A DNA stretch of 64,000 nucleotides from Actinopolyspora biskrensis (GTDB lineage Bacteria > Actinomycetota > Actinomycetes > Mycobacteriales > Pseudonocardiaceae): contig NZ_JACBYW010000001.1 in NCBI RefSeq assembly GCF_013408175.1, positions 310,001 through 374,000 of the forward strand, written 5' to 3'. Positions 29,633-37,243 of this stretch are shown here, piece by piece. The first letter of the stretch is position 1. Each line of letters opens with the position of its first letter. A model generated the notes under the pieces. The model did not search any database. It saw only the letters and a program-made list of their open reading frames with translations, and had not been told where the DNA came from. A program made the translations under genes and the position numbers.

Positions 29633-30586
29633 ATGGACTACGACGTCATCGTCCTCGGCGAGGTGCTGCTCGAGGTCGGCACGTCCGCGGTGTTCCGGGA
29701 CGGCGTCGAGGCACGGCTGGGCTGCTCCGGCGACGCGCTCAACGCGGCCGCGGCCGCGGCGGCGGCCGGGGCGCGTGTCGGTCTGCTGACCAGGATCGGC
29801 GACGACGAGGTCGGCGAGGGGATCGTCGCGCGTATCGAGGAGCTCGGCGTGGACACCGGACTGGTCGACAGGACCGGGGGCCACAACGGCTGCTACCTGA
29901 TGCGGGCCGACCCCGGGGGAACGCGGGGGTTCGCCTACATGCGGCGCGGGAGCGCCGCCAGCGGGTTGAGCCCGGACGACGTTCGGCGGGCGCGGCTCGG
30001 CGAACGCGCGCGCTGCGTGCTCACCAGCGGTATCACCGCCGCGCTGTCGGACACCGCCCGCGCGGCGGTGCTGGCCGCCAAGGAGGCGGCGAACGAGTTC
30101 GTCTACGACCCGAACCACCGGCCCGCGCTGGTCGGTTCGGACGAGGCGGCCGCCACGCTGCGCGCCGTGTCGGAGGGGGCGAAGCTGGTCACCCCGTCGC
30201 ATCCGGGGGAGACCTCCGCGCTGCTCGGGTGCGGCACCTCGGAGGAGGCGGCACGCGAGCTCCGTGCGCTCGGCACGGAGGCGGTGGCCGTCACCTGCGG
30301 TGGCGACGGGGTGCTGGTCGAGGCGGAATCGCGGGACGGTTCGTGGCGTCTTCCTCCCGTGCCCGCGAGGAGCGTGGTGGATCAGACGGGTGCCGGGGAC
30401 GTCTTCGCCGGTACCGTGACCGCTCGGCTGGCCCTCGGGGACGAGCTCCCCGTGGCGGTCGGGCTGGCCGCGGCGGCCGCGTCGCTGTCGGTCGGGGGAC
30501 GTGGTGGTACCGGCGGGATCCCGGCGATCGGGAGCACCCGCGAGCACTTGGCGACGAGTCCCGGGAGCGTGTCATGCGCCGGTTGA
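29633..30586 (+). CDS. PfkB-family sugar kinase, probable 2-keto-3-deoxygluconate kinase
   Basis: 317-residue ribokinase-fold enzyme. GDALNAAAAAAAAGARVGLLTRIGDD is the N-terminal PfkB signature, in two parts, and DQTGAGDVFAGTV is the C-terminal one with the catalytic Asp and anion hole. Between a mannonate dehydratase and a mannonate oxidoreductase the expected substrate is KDG, giving KDG 6-phosphate. I use ATG 29633; a GTG at 29624 overlapping the ManD stop is an alternative that would add three residues. The 3' end overlaps the next gene by 13 bases. Confidence 0.87.
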   Translation: MDYDVIVLGEVLLEVGTSAVFRDGVEARLGCSGDALNAAAAAAAAGARVGLLTRIGDDEVGEGIVARIEELGVDTGLVDRTGGHNGCYLMRADPGGTRGFAYMRRGSAASGLSPDDVRRARLGERARCVLTSGITAALSDTARAAVLAAKEAANEFVYDPNHRPALVGSDEAAATLRAVSEGAKLVTPSHPGETSALLGCGTSEEAARELRALGTEAVAVTCGGDGVLVEAESRDGSWRLPPVPARSVVDQTGAGDVFAGTVTARLALGDELPVAVGLAAAAASLSVGGRGGTGGIPAIGSTREHLATSPGSVSCAG

Positions 30587-32049
30587 ACCTGGAGAACCTC
30601 ACCGACGTTTCCCGGCGCTCCGGGGACGGGATCGCCCCCGAGGAGCTCACCGTCGGAATCGTCCACTTCGGAGCGGGCAACTTCCACCGGGCGCACCAGG
30701 CCGTCTGCACCGAGGACGCGATGCTGGCCACCGGTGAGACCGGGTGGGCGATCAGCGCGGTCACCCAGCGCGGTCCCGCCGTGCGCGACCGGCTGCGCGG
30801 CCAGGACTGTCTTTACACAGTGGTCACCAGGGACGAGTCGGGGACGGCGTACCGGGTGGTGCGTTCCGTCCGCGAGGTGCTGGACGGTCCGTCGGAGACG
30901 GAGGCCGTGCTGGAGCGCATCGCCGACCCCTCGGTGACGGTCGTGACGCTCACGGTCACCGAGCACGCCTACCGGCTCCTGCCGGGAACGCGGCGGTTGG
31001 ACACCGCCGATCCCGGCGTGCTGGCCGATGCCGCCGGGCAGGGGCCGTCCACGGTGGTGGGGCGGCTCGTGGCCGGGATCCGTGCCCGCCGCGCGGCGGG
31101 AGCGGGTCCGCTGGCCGTGGTCAGCTGCGACAACCTCGACGAGAACGGTCCGGTGCTGCGTGCGGCGGTGCGTGATTTCTGCGCGCTGCTGCCGGACGGC
31201 GCCGAGCTGGCCGAGTGGATCGAGCGGCACGTCACCTTTCCCGCGACGATGGTCGACCGCATCGTGCCCGCCACGACGGAGGAGGACCTCGCCGGGGTGG
31301 AGGCCGAGCTGGGTGCGCGCGACGAGGCGGCCGTGGTCGCCGAGCCGTTCATCCAGTGGGTGATCGAGGACGACTTCCCGGCGGCCCGGCCCGCCTGGGA
31401 GAAAGCCGGTGCCCTGCTGGTCGACGACGTCCGGCCGTACGAGATGACCAAGCTGCGCACGCTCAACGCGTGTCACTCGCTGCTGGCCTACCTGGGCGCG
31501 CTGGCCGGTGTCGGGACCATCGCCGAGACGATGTCGGTCGCGGAGTTCGAGGCGGTCGCCAGGAGGCTGGCCGACAACGAGGTCGCCCCCACATTGCCCG
31601 GGATCGCCGGTTTCGAGCACGGCGGCTACGTGGACACGGTGCTGCGCCGCTTCCGGAACCCGGCGCTGGCGCACACCACCCAGCAGGTCGCCTCGGACGG
31701 GTCGCTCAAGATCGGGCCGCGGCTGCTCGGAACCGTCGGCGACGCGCTGCGGGGGTCGGTCGTTCCGAGCGCGGCGGCGCTGGCGATCGCGGCCTGGTTG
31801 CGCTGCGTGCTCGTGCGGCGGACCGACGGCGGGGAGCCGTTGGAGGTGCGTGAGCCCGCCGACGAGCGGATCCGGGAGGGCGCCGGTGGCGGCACGGGCA
31901 GGGGGGTCGTGCGGCCCGCGCTGGCCGCGGCCGGGGTCGACGAGGCGCTGTTGGACGACCGGCGCTTCCTGTCGCTGGTCGAGCACCACTACGACGAGCT
32001 GGCCAGGAGCGGGGCGCGGGAGACCGCGCGGAGCGTCGCCGCCGAGTAG
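30574..32049 (+). CDS. uxuB: Mannitol-dehydrogenase family: D-mannonate oxidoreductase (fructuronate reductase)
   Basis: 491-residue long-chain dehydrogenase. The N-terminal NAD-binding part starts VGIVHFGAGNFHRAHQAV; the catalytic segment YEMTKLRTLNACHSLLAYLG holds the family Lys-Asn-His set. Members reduce D-fructuronate to D-mannonate or oxidise mannitol/arabinitol. Context with ManD and a KDG kinase argues for the fructuronate/mannonate activity. Its ATG lies inside the kinase gene. It is the last gene of the operon; no aldolase for KDG 6-phosphate is encoded in this window. Confidence 0.87.
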   Translation: MRRLNLENLTDVSRRSGDGIAPEELTVGIVHFGAGNFHRAHQAVCTEDAMLATGETGWAISAVTQRGPAVRDRLRGQDCLYTVVTRDESGTAYRVVRSVREVLDGPSETEAVLERIADPSVTVVTLTVTEHAYRLLPGTRRLDTADPGVLADAAGQGPSTVVGRLVAGIRARRAAGAGPLAVVSCDNLDENGPVLRAAVRDFCALLPDGAELAEWIERHVTFPATMVDRIVPATTEEDLAGVEAELGARDEAAVVAEPFIQWVIEDDFPAARPAWEKAGALLVDDVRPYEMTKLRTLNACHSLLAYLGALAGVGTIAETMSVAEFEAVARRLADNEVAPTLPGIAGFEHGGYVDTVLRRFRNPALAHTTQQVASDGSLKIGPRLLGTVGDALRGSVVPSAAALAIAAWLRCVLVRRTDGGEPLEVREPADERIREGAGGGTGRGVVRPALAAAGVDEALLDDRRFLSLVEHHYDELARSGARETARSVAAE

Positions 32050-32142
32050 GAGGTCGGCGATCCTTTTCGGACCTTCGTGGGTGTGATCGCCCGGCGTGCC
32101 GCTGCGCGCCGGGCGGTTCTTCGTCGTGCGGTGGATTCCGGG

Positions 32143-32430
32143 TCAGGCCCACACGAGGTGGAGGGTGCGGCGACAGGCCAGGCGCTGGCGTGCGGTGGCC
32201 GCGTCGCGGAAGCCGAGGTGCAGGGTGCCCTCGGTGCCGATGAGGTCGGTGCGGTCCTCGTGGGCCATGCCCCAGTAGTGGATGACGGCGTCGTGGCGGT
32301 CGCCGATCTCCTCGCACAGGGCGAACAGGCCGGGGGCGTTCTCGGTGACCACGCCCTGCAGTTGGGCCATGAACTCCTCGCGGGTGCCCAGCGGAGGCAG
32401 CTTGGGGTAGAAGGGGTTGTTGCCTGACAT
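32143..32430 (-). CDS. Hypothetical small protein
   Basis: 95 residues, starting MSGNNPFYPKLPPLGTREEF and rich in aromatic and acidic residues; unrecognised. It has no membrane segment. The ATG follows GAGGAGATCC. It is divergent from the Scr1-type regulator and shares with it a short AT-rich region holding a palindrome, so both genes may be controlled together. Codon usage is normal for the genome. Confidence 0.65.
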   Translation of the reverse strand: MSGNNPFYPKLPPLGTREEFMAQLQGVVTENAPGLFALCEEIGDRHDAVIHYWGMAHEDRTDLIGTEGTLHLGFRDAATARQRLACRRTLHLVWA

Positions 32431-32460
32431 TGGATCTCCTCACAAATCGAAGAACGATGT

Positions 32461-32488
32461 ACTAACAAGTTAGCTGCTAACGGTTAGT
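32461..32488. promoter_or_regulatory. Palindromic operator of four CTAAC/GTTAG half-sites
   Basis: Within 28 bp four half-sites alternate: ACTAAC, GTTAG, CTAAC, GTTAGT, separated by AA, CTG and G. The whole is nearly its own reverse complement. It lies between the divergent small gene and the Scr1-type regulator gene in DNA much richer in A and T than its surroundings, so it is a good candidate binding site for that regulator. Confidence 0.55.
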
Positions 32489-32565
32489 CTGTAGATTCCA
32501 CGATTGGTTGAACCTTGGGGCGAATATCGCCTGGGGCAGACTGGAGTTTACTCGGAGGAGGTGCT

Positions 32566-33423
32566 GTGTCAGAGCGAACGGATCCGGTCTCGCTGCGACG
32601 TCGTATCGGGGCGAAGTTGCGTCAGGCGCGAACCGATGCGGGAAGGACGACCAACGAGGCGGCTGCTGAGTTGGGATGTTCGAGAGGAAAGATCAGCCAG
32701 ATGGAGGCCGGTATGTACCGGCTTCAGCATCGGGATGTCCGTGACCTGCTCAAGTTCTACGGGGTCGCGCACTCCGCTGCGGCTCCAGTGGTGGAGCAAG
32801 CGAAACGTTCCGCGGAACCGAGTTGGTGGGCGCCTTACGCCGATGTGGTCGAGGAGTGGTTCGCGTTCTTTCTCGGTTCGGAAGGAGAGGCTGTTCGCGA
32901 GTTCAACTACGAACAGCTGGTCGTCCCCGGTCTGCTACAGACCAGTGACTACGCGGCGGCTCTGACCGCGGCCAGTCGTAGTGTTTCGGCCGAGGACCGA
33001 CAGAAGGTGGCTGATCTCAGGCTGGAACGGCAGAAGCGACTCCTGGAGCCGAACCCGCTCGAACTGCACGCGGTGTTCGAGGAGTCCGTCCTCCGGCGGC
33101 CCATCGGTGGGCGCGACATCCTTCGAGAACAACTCCGCCACCTCGTGGAGATGGCCGAACTGCCGCACGTGGATATCCAGGTGCTTCCCACCGATGTCGG
33201 CGCGCATTCGGGTATGGACGGCAAGTTCGTCCTCCTGGAGTTCGAGGAGTTCGATCCCGGTGTGTTCCTGGAAAGCCATCCCGTGCTCGGTGCTCGCTAC
33301 GATGTCGAAGACCCGACCCTGACGCAGACCTACGTATCGACTGCGAAAGCCCTTCGCAACGAAGCTCTCGATCAGAGACAATCGGTCGAGCGCTTGGAAA
33401 GTGCGATCGCTGACCTGACGTAG
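32566..33423 (+). CDS. Scr1-type XRE transcriptional regulator with DUF5753 domain
   Basis: 285 residues. An XRE helix-turn-helix (about 10-65: LRRRIGAKLRQARTDAGRTT...LGCSRGKISQMEAG) is followed by the DUF5753 effector domain with its signature FNYEQLVVPGLLQTSDYA and LPTDVGAHSGMDGKFVLLEF. Such regulators occur by the dozen in actinomycetes and pair with adjacent DUF397 proteins, as in the WhiJ/BldB-like and SCO4441-SCO4442 loci of Streptomyces. GGAGGAGGT precedes the GTG. A DUF397 gene follows nine bases downstream. Confidence 0.92.
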   Translation: MSERTDPVSLRRRIGAKLRQARTDAGRTTNEAAAELGCSRGKISQMEAGMYRLQHRDVRDLLKFYGVAHSAAAPVVEQAKRSAEPSWWAPYADVVEEWFAFFLGSEGEAVREFNYEQLVVPGLLQTSDYAAALTAASRSVSAEDRQKVADLRLERQKRLLEPNPLELHAVFEESVLRRPIGGRDILREQLRHLVEMAELPHVDIQVLPTDVGAHSGMDGKFVLLEFEEFDPGVFLESHPVLGARYDVEDPTLTQTYVSTAKALRNEALDQRQSVERLESAIADLT

Positions 33424-33432
33424 GGGTGTGAG

Positions 33433-33633
33433 ATGCGAGGTATTCCGGACACAGCATGGCGCAAGTCCTCCCGCAGCATGAACCAGGGCGCTTGCGTCGA
33501 GGTGGCACTCGGTGGTGAGGGGGTCTCGGTGCGGGACTCGAAGGAGCCCTTCGGTCCTGTGCTGACGGTCTCCTGGAGACAGTGGGCGATGTTCGTGCGG
33601 AATTCCTGGACGGTGCCGGGCCGGAGCGAGTAG
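33433..33633 (+). CDS. DUF397 protein, partner of the Scr1-type regulator
   Basis: 66 residues with the full DUF397 pattern: AWRKSSRS, GACVEVAL, VSVRDSKEPFGPVLTVS and WAMFV. BldB of Streptomyces is the best-known member of this family. Members next to XRE regulators are thought to modulate them, and some pairs behave like toxin-antitoxin couples. It lies nine bases after the regulator stop, hence in the same transcript. Confidence 0.9.
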   Translation: MRGIPDTAWRKSSRSMNQGACVEVALGGEGVSVRDSKEPFGPVLTVSWRQWAMFVRNSWTVPGRSE

Positions 33634-33676
33634 GGATCCGGTTTCGTTCGGGTGGACACGTGGCTGGGGTGCAGTG

Positions 33677-34062
33677 GTGAGTGGTTGGTCGCGGTCGTTG
33701 GTGACCGCTGGTGTCGGTGCGGCTTTGCTGGGGGCTGTCGGGTGCAGTCCCGGTGATTCCTCGGAGGGTGCGACGGAGGAGACCTCGGCTGCCAAGCCTT
33801 CGGGTGAGGTGTTGGCCGGGGTGGATCCGTGCGGCATCTTGTCGGATGCTGAATTGAAATCCTTTGGACTGAAGACGGAGGGCAAGGTTACGAACAGCCC
33901 CCCGTGGGCACCGGGATGTCAGTACCAGGGCGATCCTGTTGTTGCGAGTATCCGCAAGGAGACGCGTGACACGGTGGACTCTGCAGCGAAGAAGGAGACG
34001 TGGGCCGAGTTCGAGCGCACCGAGGTGAATGGTCGTGCCGGAGCGACTGCGGTGACCGAGGG
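33677..34062 (+). repeat. Direct repeat unit 1 (5' two thirds of DUF3558 gene)
   Basis: Matches 35071-35456 at a constant offset of 1394 bases with only about ten differences; 33790-33988 is an identical run of 199 bases. After about 34062 the two genes diverge sharply. The pattern suggests recent duplication or gene conversion. Confidence 0.85.
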
Positions 34063-34222
34063 GGCTACCCAGGCGGGGACCTGCGACGCGATGTTCGACG
34101 CCGGTCAGGGCATGATCCAGGTACGTGCCCATGACGTCGCTCGTTCGGGCAGCCGCGACGAGTGCGCCAAGGCGCTGGAGACCGCCGAGAAGGTCGAGCC
34201 GAACGTTCCGGGACAGGCGTGA
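33677..34222 (+). CDS. DUF3558 lipoprotein (copy 1)
   Basis: 181-residue secreted lipoprotein. A signal peptide with hydrophobic stretch LVTAGVGAALLGAVG ends at Cys23, the expected lipidated residue, followed by a Ser/Glu/Thr-rich linker and a DUF3558 domain with a conserved Cys pair (VDPCGIL; PGCQYQG). The GTG at 33677 is chosen by alignment with its near-identical partner at 35071. DUF3558 lipoproteins are common in mycolata and pseudonocardia and often lie near type VII secretion genes, but their role is unknown. Confidence 0.85.
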   Translation: MSGWSRSLVTAGVGAALLGAVGCSPGDSSEGATEETSAAKPSGEVLAGVDPCGILSDAELKSFGLKTEGKVTNSPPWAPGCQYQGDPVVASIRKETRDTVDSAAKKETWAEFERTEVNGRAGATAVTEGATQAGTCDAMFDAGQGMIQVRAHDVARSGSRDECAKALETAEKVEPNVPGQA

Positions 34223-34357
34223 GGTGCGTGATTGTGTCGGGGCTTCCGTCGCGCCGGTTCGTGGGGCTGAGTTGGGTGATTGCGGGCTGCGCAGCGCTTC
34301 CGGAAACCTCGACCGGGGCGGTGGAGCACCGCTCCGGCGCGCACTCGGAGGGGTCTC

Positions 34358-34540
34358 GTGGCGGTGGGTGAGCAGTACGGATGGCGGAAGAGCAGCTACA
34401 GCAATCACCAGGGCGCTTGCGTCGAGGTGGCGCTCGGTGGTGCGGGAGCGTCGGTGCGGGACTCGAAGGAGCCAGCCAGCGCGGTGTTGACTGTGGACTC
34501 CCGAAAGTGGACCGCGTTCGTGCACCGGTTGAAGGACTGA
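34358..34540 (+). CDS. DUF397 protein (second)
   Basis: 60 residues: GWRKSSYSNHQGACVEVAL, ASVRDSKEP, VLTVDSRKWTAFV. It is clearly a paralogue of the one at 33433 but lacks a neighbouring XRE gene. GTG 34358 follows GGAGGGG by five bases; an upstream start would add unrelated residues. Its position after a DUF3558 gene suggests the stretch 33433-34540 (DUF397 plus DUF3558) was partly duplicated and rearranged. Confidence 0.85.
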   Translation: MAVGEQYGWRKSSYSNHQGACVEVALGGAGASVRDSKEPASAVLTVDSRKWTAFVHRLKD

Positions 34541-34651
34541 GATCTCCGTCACCGGAGTGGTTTTTGCCGGTTTGGCACACAGTGCCGTGGGGCGGCGCTA
34601 CAGTGTTCGTGCCGGTGGGCGGTCGTGACGAGCGCGTTGTGAGGAGTGGCT

Positions 34652-35074
34652 GTGTCCGTTGTCAAGGGGGAGGGCTCCGGGTTCTCGGGGGCCAGCGCGG
34701 CGCTGGGGGCGATCAGCGAGGAGAACTCCTGGATCGAGCAGCAGATCTCGGGCGGCGGGCTGAGCATGGAGCCCAGTGCCGCCGACGAAGCAGCCAAGGT
34801 GTACGAGGAGAAGGCTGAGAAGGTAGCCTTGCTTGCCGATAATGCCGCTCGTCTGCAACAAGTTCCTGGGTTGGGGGATTACCCCTCGGGGCGACAGTTG
34901 GCAAATAAGTTCTCGCAGAAAGCCACTAACGGTTCTACCGGGGCAGCGGACCTACTGAGACAGTTCCGGGACGAGTTGCTGCGTAAGGCGGACCTGTTCC
35001 GCCAAGCCAAGGAGAAGTACGTTGCCACCGACGAGCAGATCAGCAGTGACCTGAACAGGGGGAGTCAGCAGTGA
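34652..35074 (+). CDS. WXG100-like type VII secretion substrate candidate
   Basis: 140 residues, predicted almost wholly helical, without signal peptide. A Gly-rich start (KGEGSGFSGASAALGAIS) precedes two long amphipathic helices rich in Ala, Glu, Lys and Gln. No strict WxG is visible. It fits the size and helix pattern of small ESX-linked proteins, and its stop overlaps the start of a DUF3558 lipoprotein gene (GTGA), so the two are co-translated. GAGGAG precedes GTG 34652. Assignment rests mostly on context. Confidence 0.6.
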   Translation: MSVVKGEGSGFSGASAALGAISEENSWIEQQISGGGLSMEPSAADEAAKVYEEKAEKVALLADNAARLQQVPGLGDYPSGRQLANKFSQKATNGSTGAADLLRQFRDELLRKADLFRQAKEKYVATDEQISSDLNRGSQQ

Positions 35075-35456
35075 GCAGGTGGTCGCGGTCGTTGGTGGCC
35101 GTTGGTGTCGGTGCGGCTTTGCTGGGGGCTGTCGGGTGTAGTCCCGGTGATTCCTCGGAGGGTGCGACGGAGGAGACTTCGGGTGCCAAGCCTTCGGGTG
35201 AGGTGTTGGCCGGGGTGGATCCGTGCGGCATCTTGTCGGATGCTGAATTGAAATCCTTTGGACTGAAGACGGAGGGCAAGGTTACGAACAGCCCCCCGTG
35301 GGCACCGGGATGTCAGTACCAGGGCGATCCTGTTGTTGCGAGTATCCGCAAGGAGACGCGTGACACGGTGGACTCTGCAGCGGAGAAGGAGACGTGGGCC
35401 GAGTTCGAGCGCACCGAGGTGAATGGTCGTGCCGGAGCGACTGCGGTGACCGGGGG
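35071..35456 (+). repeat. Direct repeat unit 2 (5' two thirds of DUF3558 gene)
   Basis: Second copy of the repeat at 33677-34062; see that entry for the identity pattern. The two units are in direct orientation 1.39 kb apart, so recombination between them would delete the second DUF397 and the helical protein. Confidence 0.85.
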
Positions 35457-35616
35457 GGCGACTCAAGCCGGGATCTGCAGTGCTTTGTTCGACGCCGGAC
35501 AAGGCATGATCCAGATTCAAGCTCAAGAATTCAGTCGTTCTGACGATCTCGACGAGTGCGCCAAGGCGTTGGAGATCGCCGAGAAGGTCGAGCCGAACGT
35601 TCCGGAACCGGCGTGA
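35071..35616 (+). CDS. DUF3558 lipoprotein (copy 2)
   Basis: 181 residues, almost identical to copy 1 through residue 128, then different (IQIQAQEFSRSDDLDECAKALE against the other's VRAHDVARSGSRDE region). The lipobox Cys is at 23 and the DUF3558 cysteines are kept. It is fused in translation to the upstream helical protein by a GTGA overlap, and its stop lies nine bases before the large PPE-like gene, so helical protein, lipoprotein, PPE-like protein and EspG seem to form one unit. Confidence 0.87.
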   Translation: MSRWSRSLVAVGVGAALLGAVGCSPGDSSEGATEETSGAKPSGEVLAGVDPCGILSDAELKSFGLKTEGKVTNSPPWAPGCQYQGDPVVASIRKETRDTVDSAAEKETWAEFERTEVNGRAGATAVTGGATQAGICSALFDAGQGMIQIQAQEFSRSDDLDECAKALEIAEKVEPNVPEPA

Positions 35617-35625
35617 GGTGACGTC

Positions 35626-37122
35626 ATGGGTGTGATGGGCTGGCTGGGCGAGCAGGCGAGCTCGGCGGGTGAGGCCGTCGGCGAAGCGGCGAACGCGACG
35701 GTGGACGCCGTCGGTGACGCCGCCAGTGCCACGTGGAACGCTGCCGGTGACTTCGCCGGGGCGGTGCGCGACGACGTCGGAAGTGTCTTCGGCTTCGACA
35801 CGCGTGCGGAGAACGCCCAACAGGAGCGGGCGGCCGCCGCCGAGAAGCAGGGTCAGCAGCTGCGTGACGAGCTGGCCCAGCGCAACCAGCGGCTGGACGC
35901 CCCGGCAGGCTACGATCCGGCCTCGATCTCGCAGCAGGAGAACTGGCAGTCCTACGGGCACCGCCAGATCTACGACACCAACCAGAACACGCTGAGCCAG
36001 TCCGACGCGGCAGCCGTGGCCGAAGGATGGCGGAACATCGGCAAGGAGCTGAGTTCCATCGGCGACGAACTCGTCCAGGAGGCCACCAGAGCCATCGACA
36101 GCGGCTGGTCCGGCGAGGCGGCCGAGGCGGCCAAGCGGTCCGCGCAGCCCCTGGCCAAGTGGTCCAGCGGCAGCGGCGAGTGCTTCCGGCTGACCGGCAA
36201 CAAGATCGAGGAGGCCGGTTCGGCGGCGGGCCAGGTCAAGGCGATGGTGCCCGAACCGCAGGACCACGACGTGAGCCGGACCGTGGTCAGCGGTCTCGCC
36301 GCCGGTCCTCTCGGGGGTGGGACGGACGCCCTGCGGCAGATGCACGAGCGCCAGCAGGAGGAACGCAAGGCCCAGGAGACCATGGACCGGGTCATGGGGG
36401 CCACCTACCGCGACGTGGACACCACGGTCCCGGCGTACCGTCAGCTGGACGGCAAGCAGGCGCCCCCACCGGACTCCAAACCTGATGGCCCGGGCACCGC
36501 GGGTGTCCCGCCCGGAAGGGGCCCCGGAGGTGGAACCGGGGGCTACTCCGGCGGAGGGGCAGGCACGGCCGGTTACCCCGGCGGTGGCTACTCGGGAGGC
36601 GGCTCCGGAACCGGCCAGGGCGGTGGCCCCGGCTGGGACGGCCAGTCGCGGCAGCCCGGCGGGAGCGGAGCCGGCACGCTCCCCGGGGGAGGATCCTCGG
36701 TGTCGCCTTCGGACAGCGAATCGGCCTGGGCGTCCGGCCCGTCCGCCGGCGGGCCCGGAGCGGGCGCGGGTGGCCCCGGTGCGGGTGGTGCCGCCGGAGG
36801 TGCCGGTGGTGGCGCCGTCGCGGGCGGCTACGCCGGAGGCGCTCCGGGAGGCGCCGGATCGGGCTCCAACATCGGGCCGGGGGGACGCTCCGGCACGGGC
36901 TCCGTCAAGAGCGGTGCCGGCCCGGCCTCGGGCGGTGGTGGCACCACGGCCGGTTCCGCGGGACGCGGCGGCGGTGGCGCGCGCGGCCCCATGGGGATGG
37001 GCGGCGGCCAGCGCGGTCAGGGCGGCGAGGAGGAGGAACACGAGCGCCCCAGCTGGCTGGAGGAGTGGGACGACGTGTGGTTCAACGACATGCCCAGGAC
37101 CGCCCCGCCGGTCATCGAGTGA
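35626..37122 (+). CDS. Large PPE/WXG-like secretion substrate with Gly-rich tail
   Basis: 498 residues. The first 275 are helical: an Ala-rich lead (WLGEQASSAGEAVGEAA), then a long coiled-coil-like region containing a WSG turn (DSGWSGEAAEAAKRSAQPLAKW, in the position of the WxG motif). From about 285 to 470 the chain is Gly/Ser/Pro/Ala-rich low complexity, ending in a conserved-looking aromatic acidic tail, SWLEEWDDVWFNDMPR. Architecture matches actinobacterial ESX substrates of the PPE-like class. The next gene is EspG, the dedicated chaperone for PPE proteins, which strongly supports the assignment. Confidence 0.75.
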   Translation: MGVMGWLGEQASSAGEAVGEAANATVDAVGDAASATWNAAGDFAGAVRDDVGSVFGFDTRAENAQQERAAAAEKQGQQLRDELAQRNQRLDAPAGYDPASISQQENWQSYGHRQIYDTNQNTLSQSDAAAVAEGWRNIGKELSSIGDELVQEATRAIDSGWSGEAAEAAKRSAQPLAKWSSGSGECFRLTGNKIEEAGSAAGQVKAMVPEPQDHDVSRTVVSGLAAGPLGGGTDALRQMHERQQEERKAQETMDRVMGATYRDVDTTVPAYRQLDGKQAPPPDSKPDGPGTAGVPPGRGPGGGTGGYSGGGAGTAGYPGGGYSGGGSGTGQGGGPGWDGQSRQPGGSGAGTLPGGGSSVSPSDSESAWASGPSAGGPGAGAGGPGAGGAAGGAGGGAVAGGYAGGAPGGAGSGSNIGPGGRSGTGSVKSGAGPASGGGGTTAGSAGRGGGGARGPMGMGGGQRGQGGEEEEHERPSWLEEWDDVWFNDMPRTAPPVIE

Positions 37123-37243
37123 ACGGGTAGGACTCGGCGGCTCGGTCGGCCTGGTAGTTACCGCGCCGAGCGGCAGCACATCGGGAAAGCATTCGAAGAC
37201 ACCAGGTGCGGAGGAGCTCCGCACGAAGCAAAAGGGGAGAAAG

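Noticed and set aside
25205-32049. Glucuronate/galacturonate (uxaC type) pathway
   Set aside because: No uronate isomerase is present and the first enzyme is a zinc dehydrogenase, so aldonate entry fits better.
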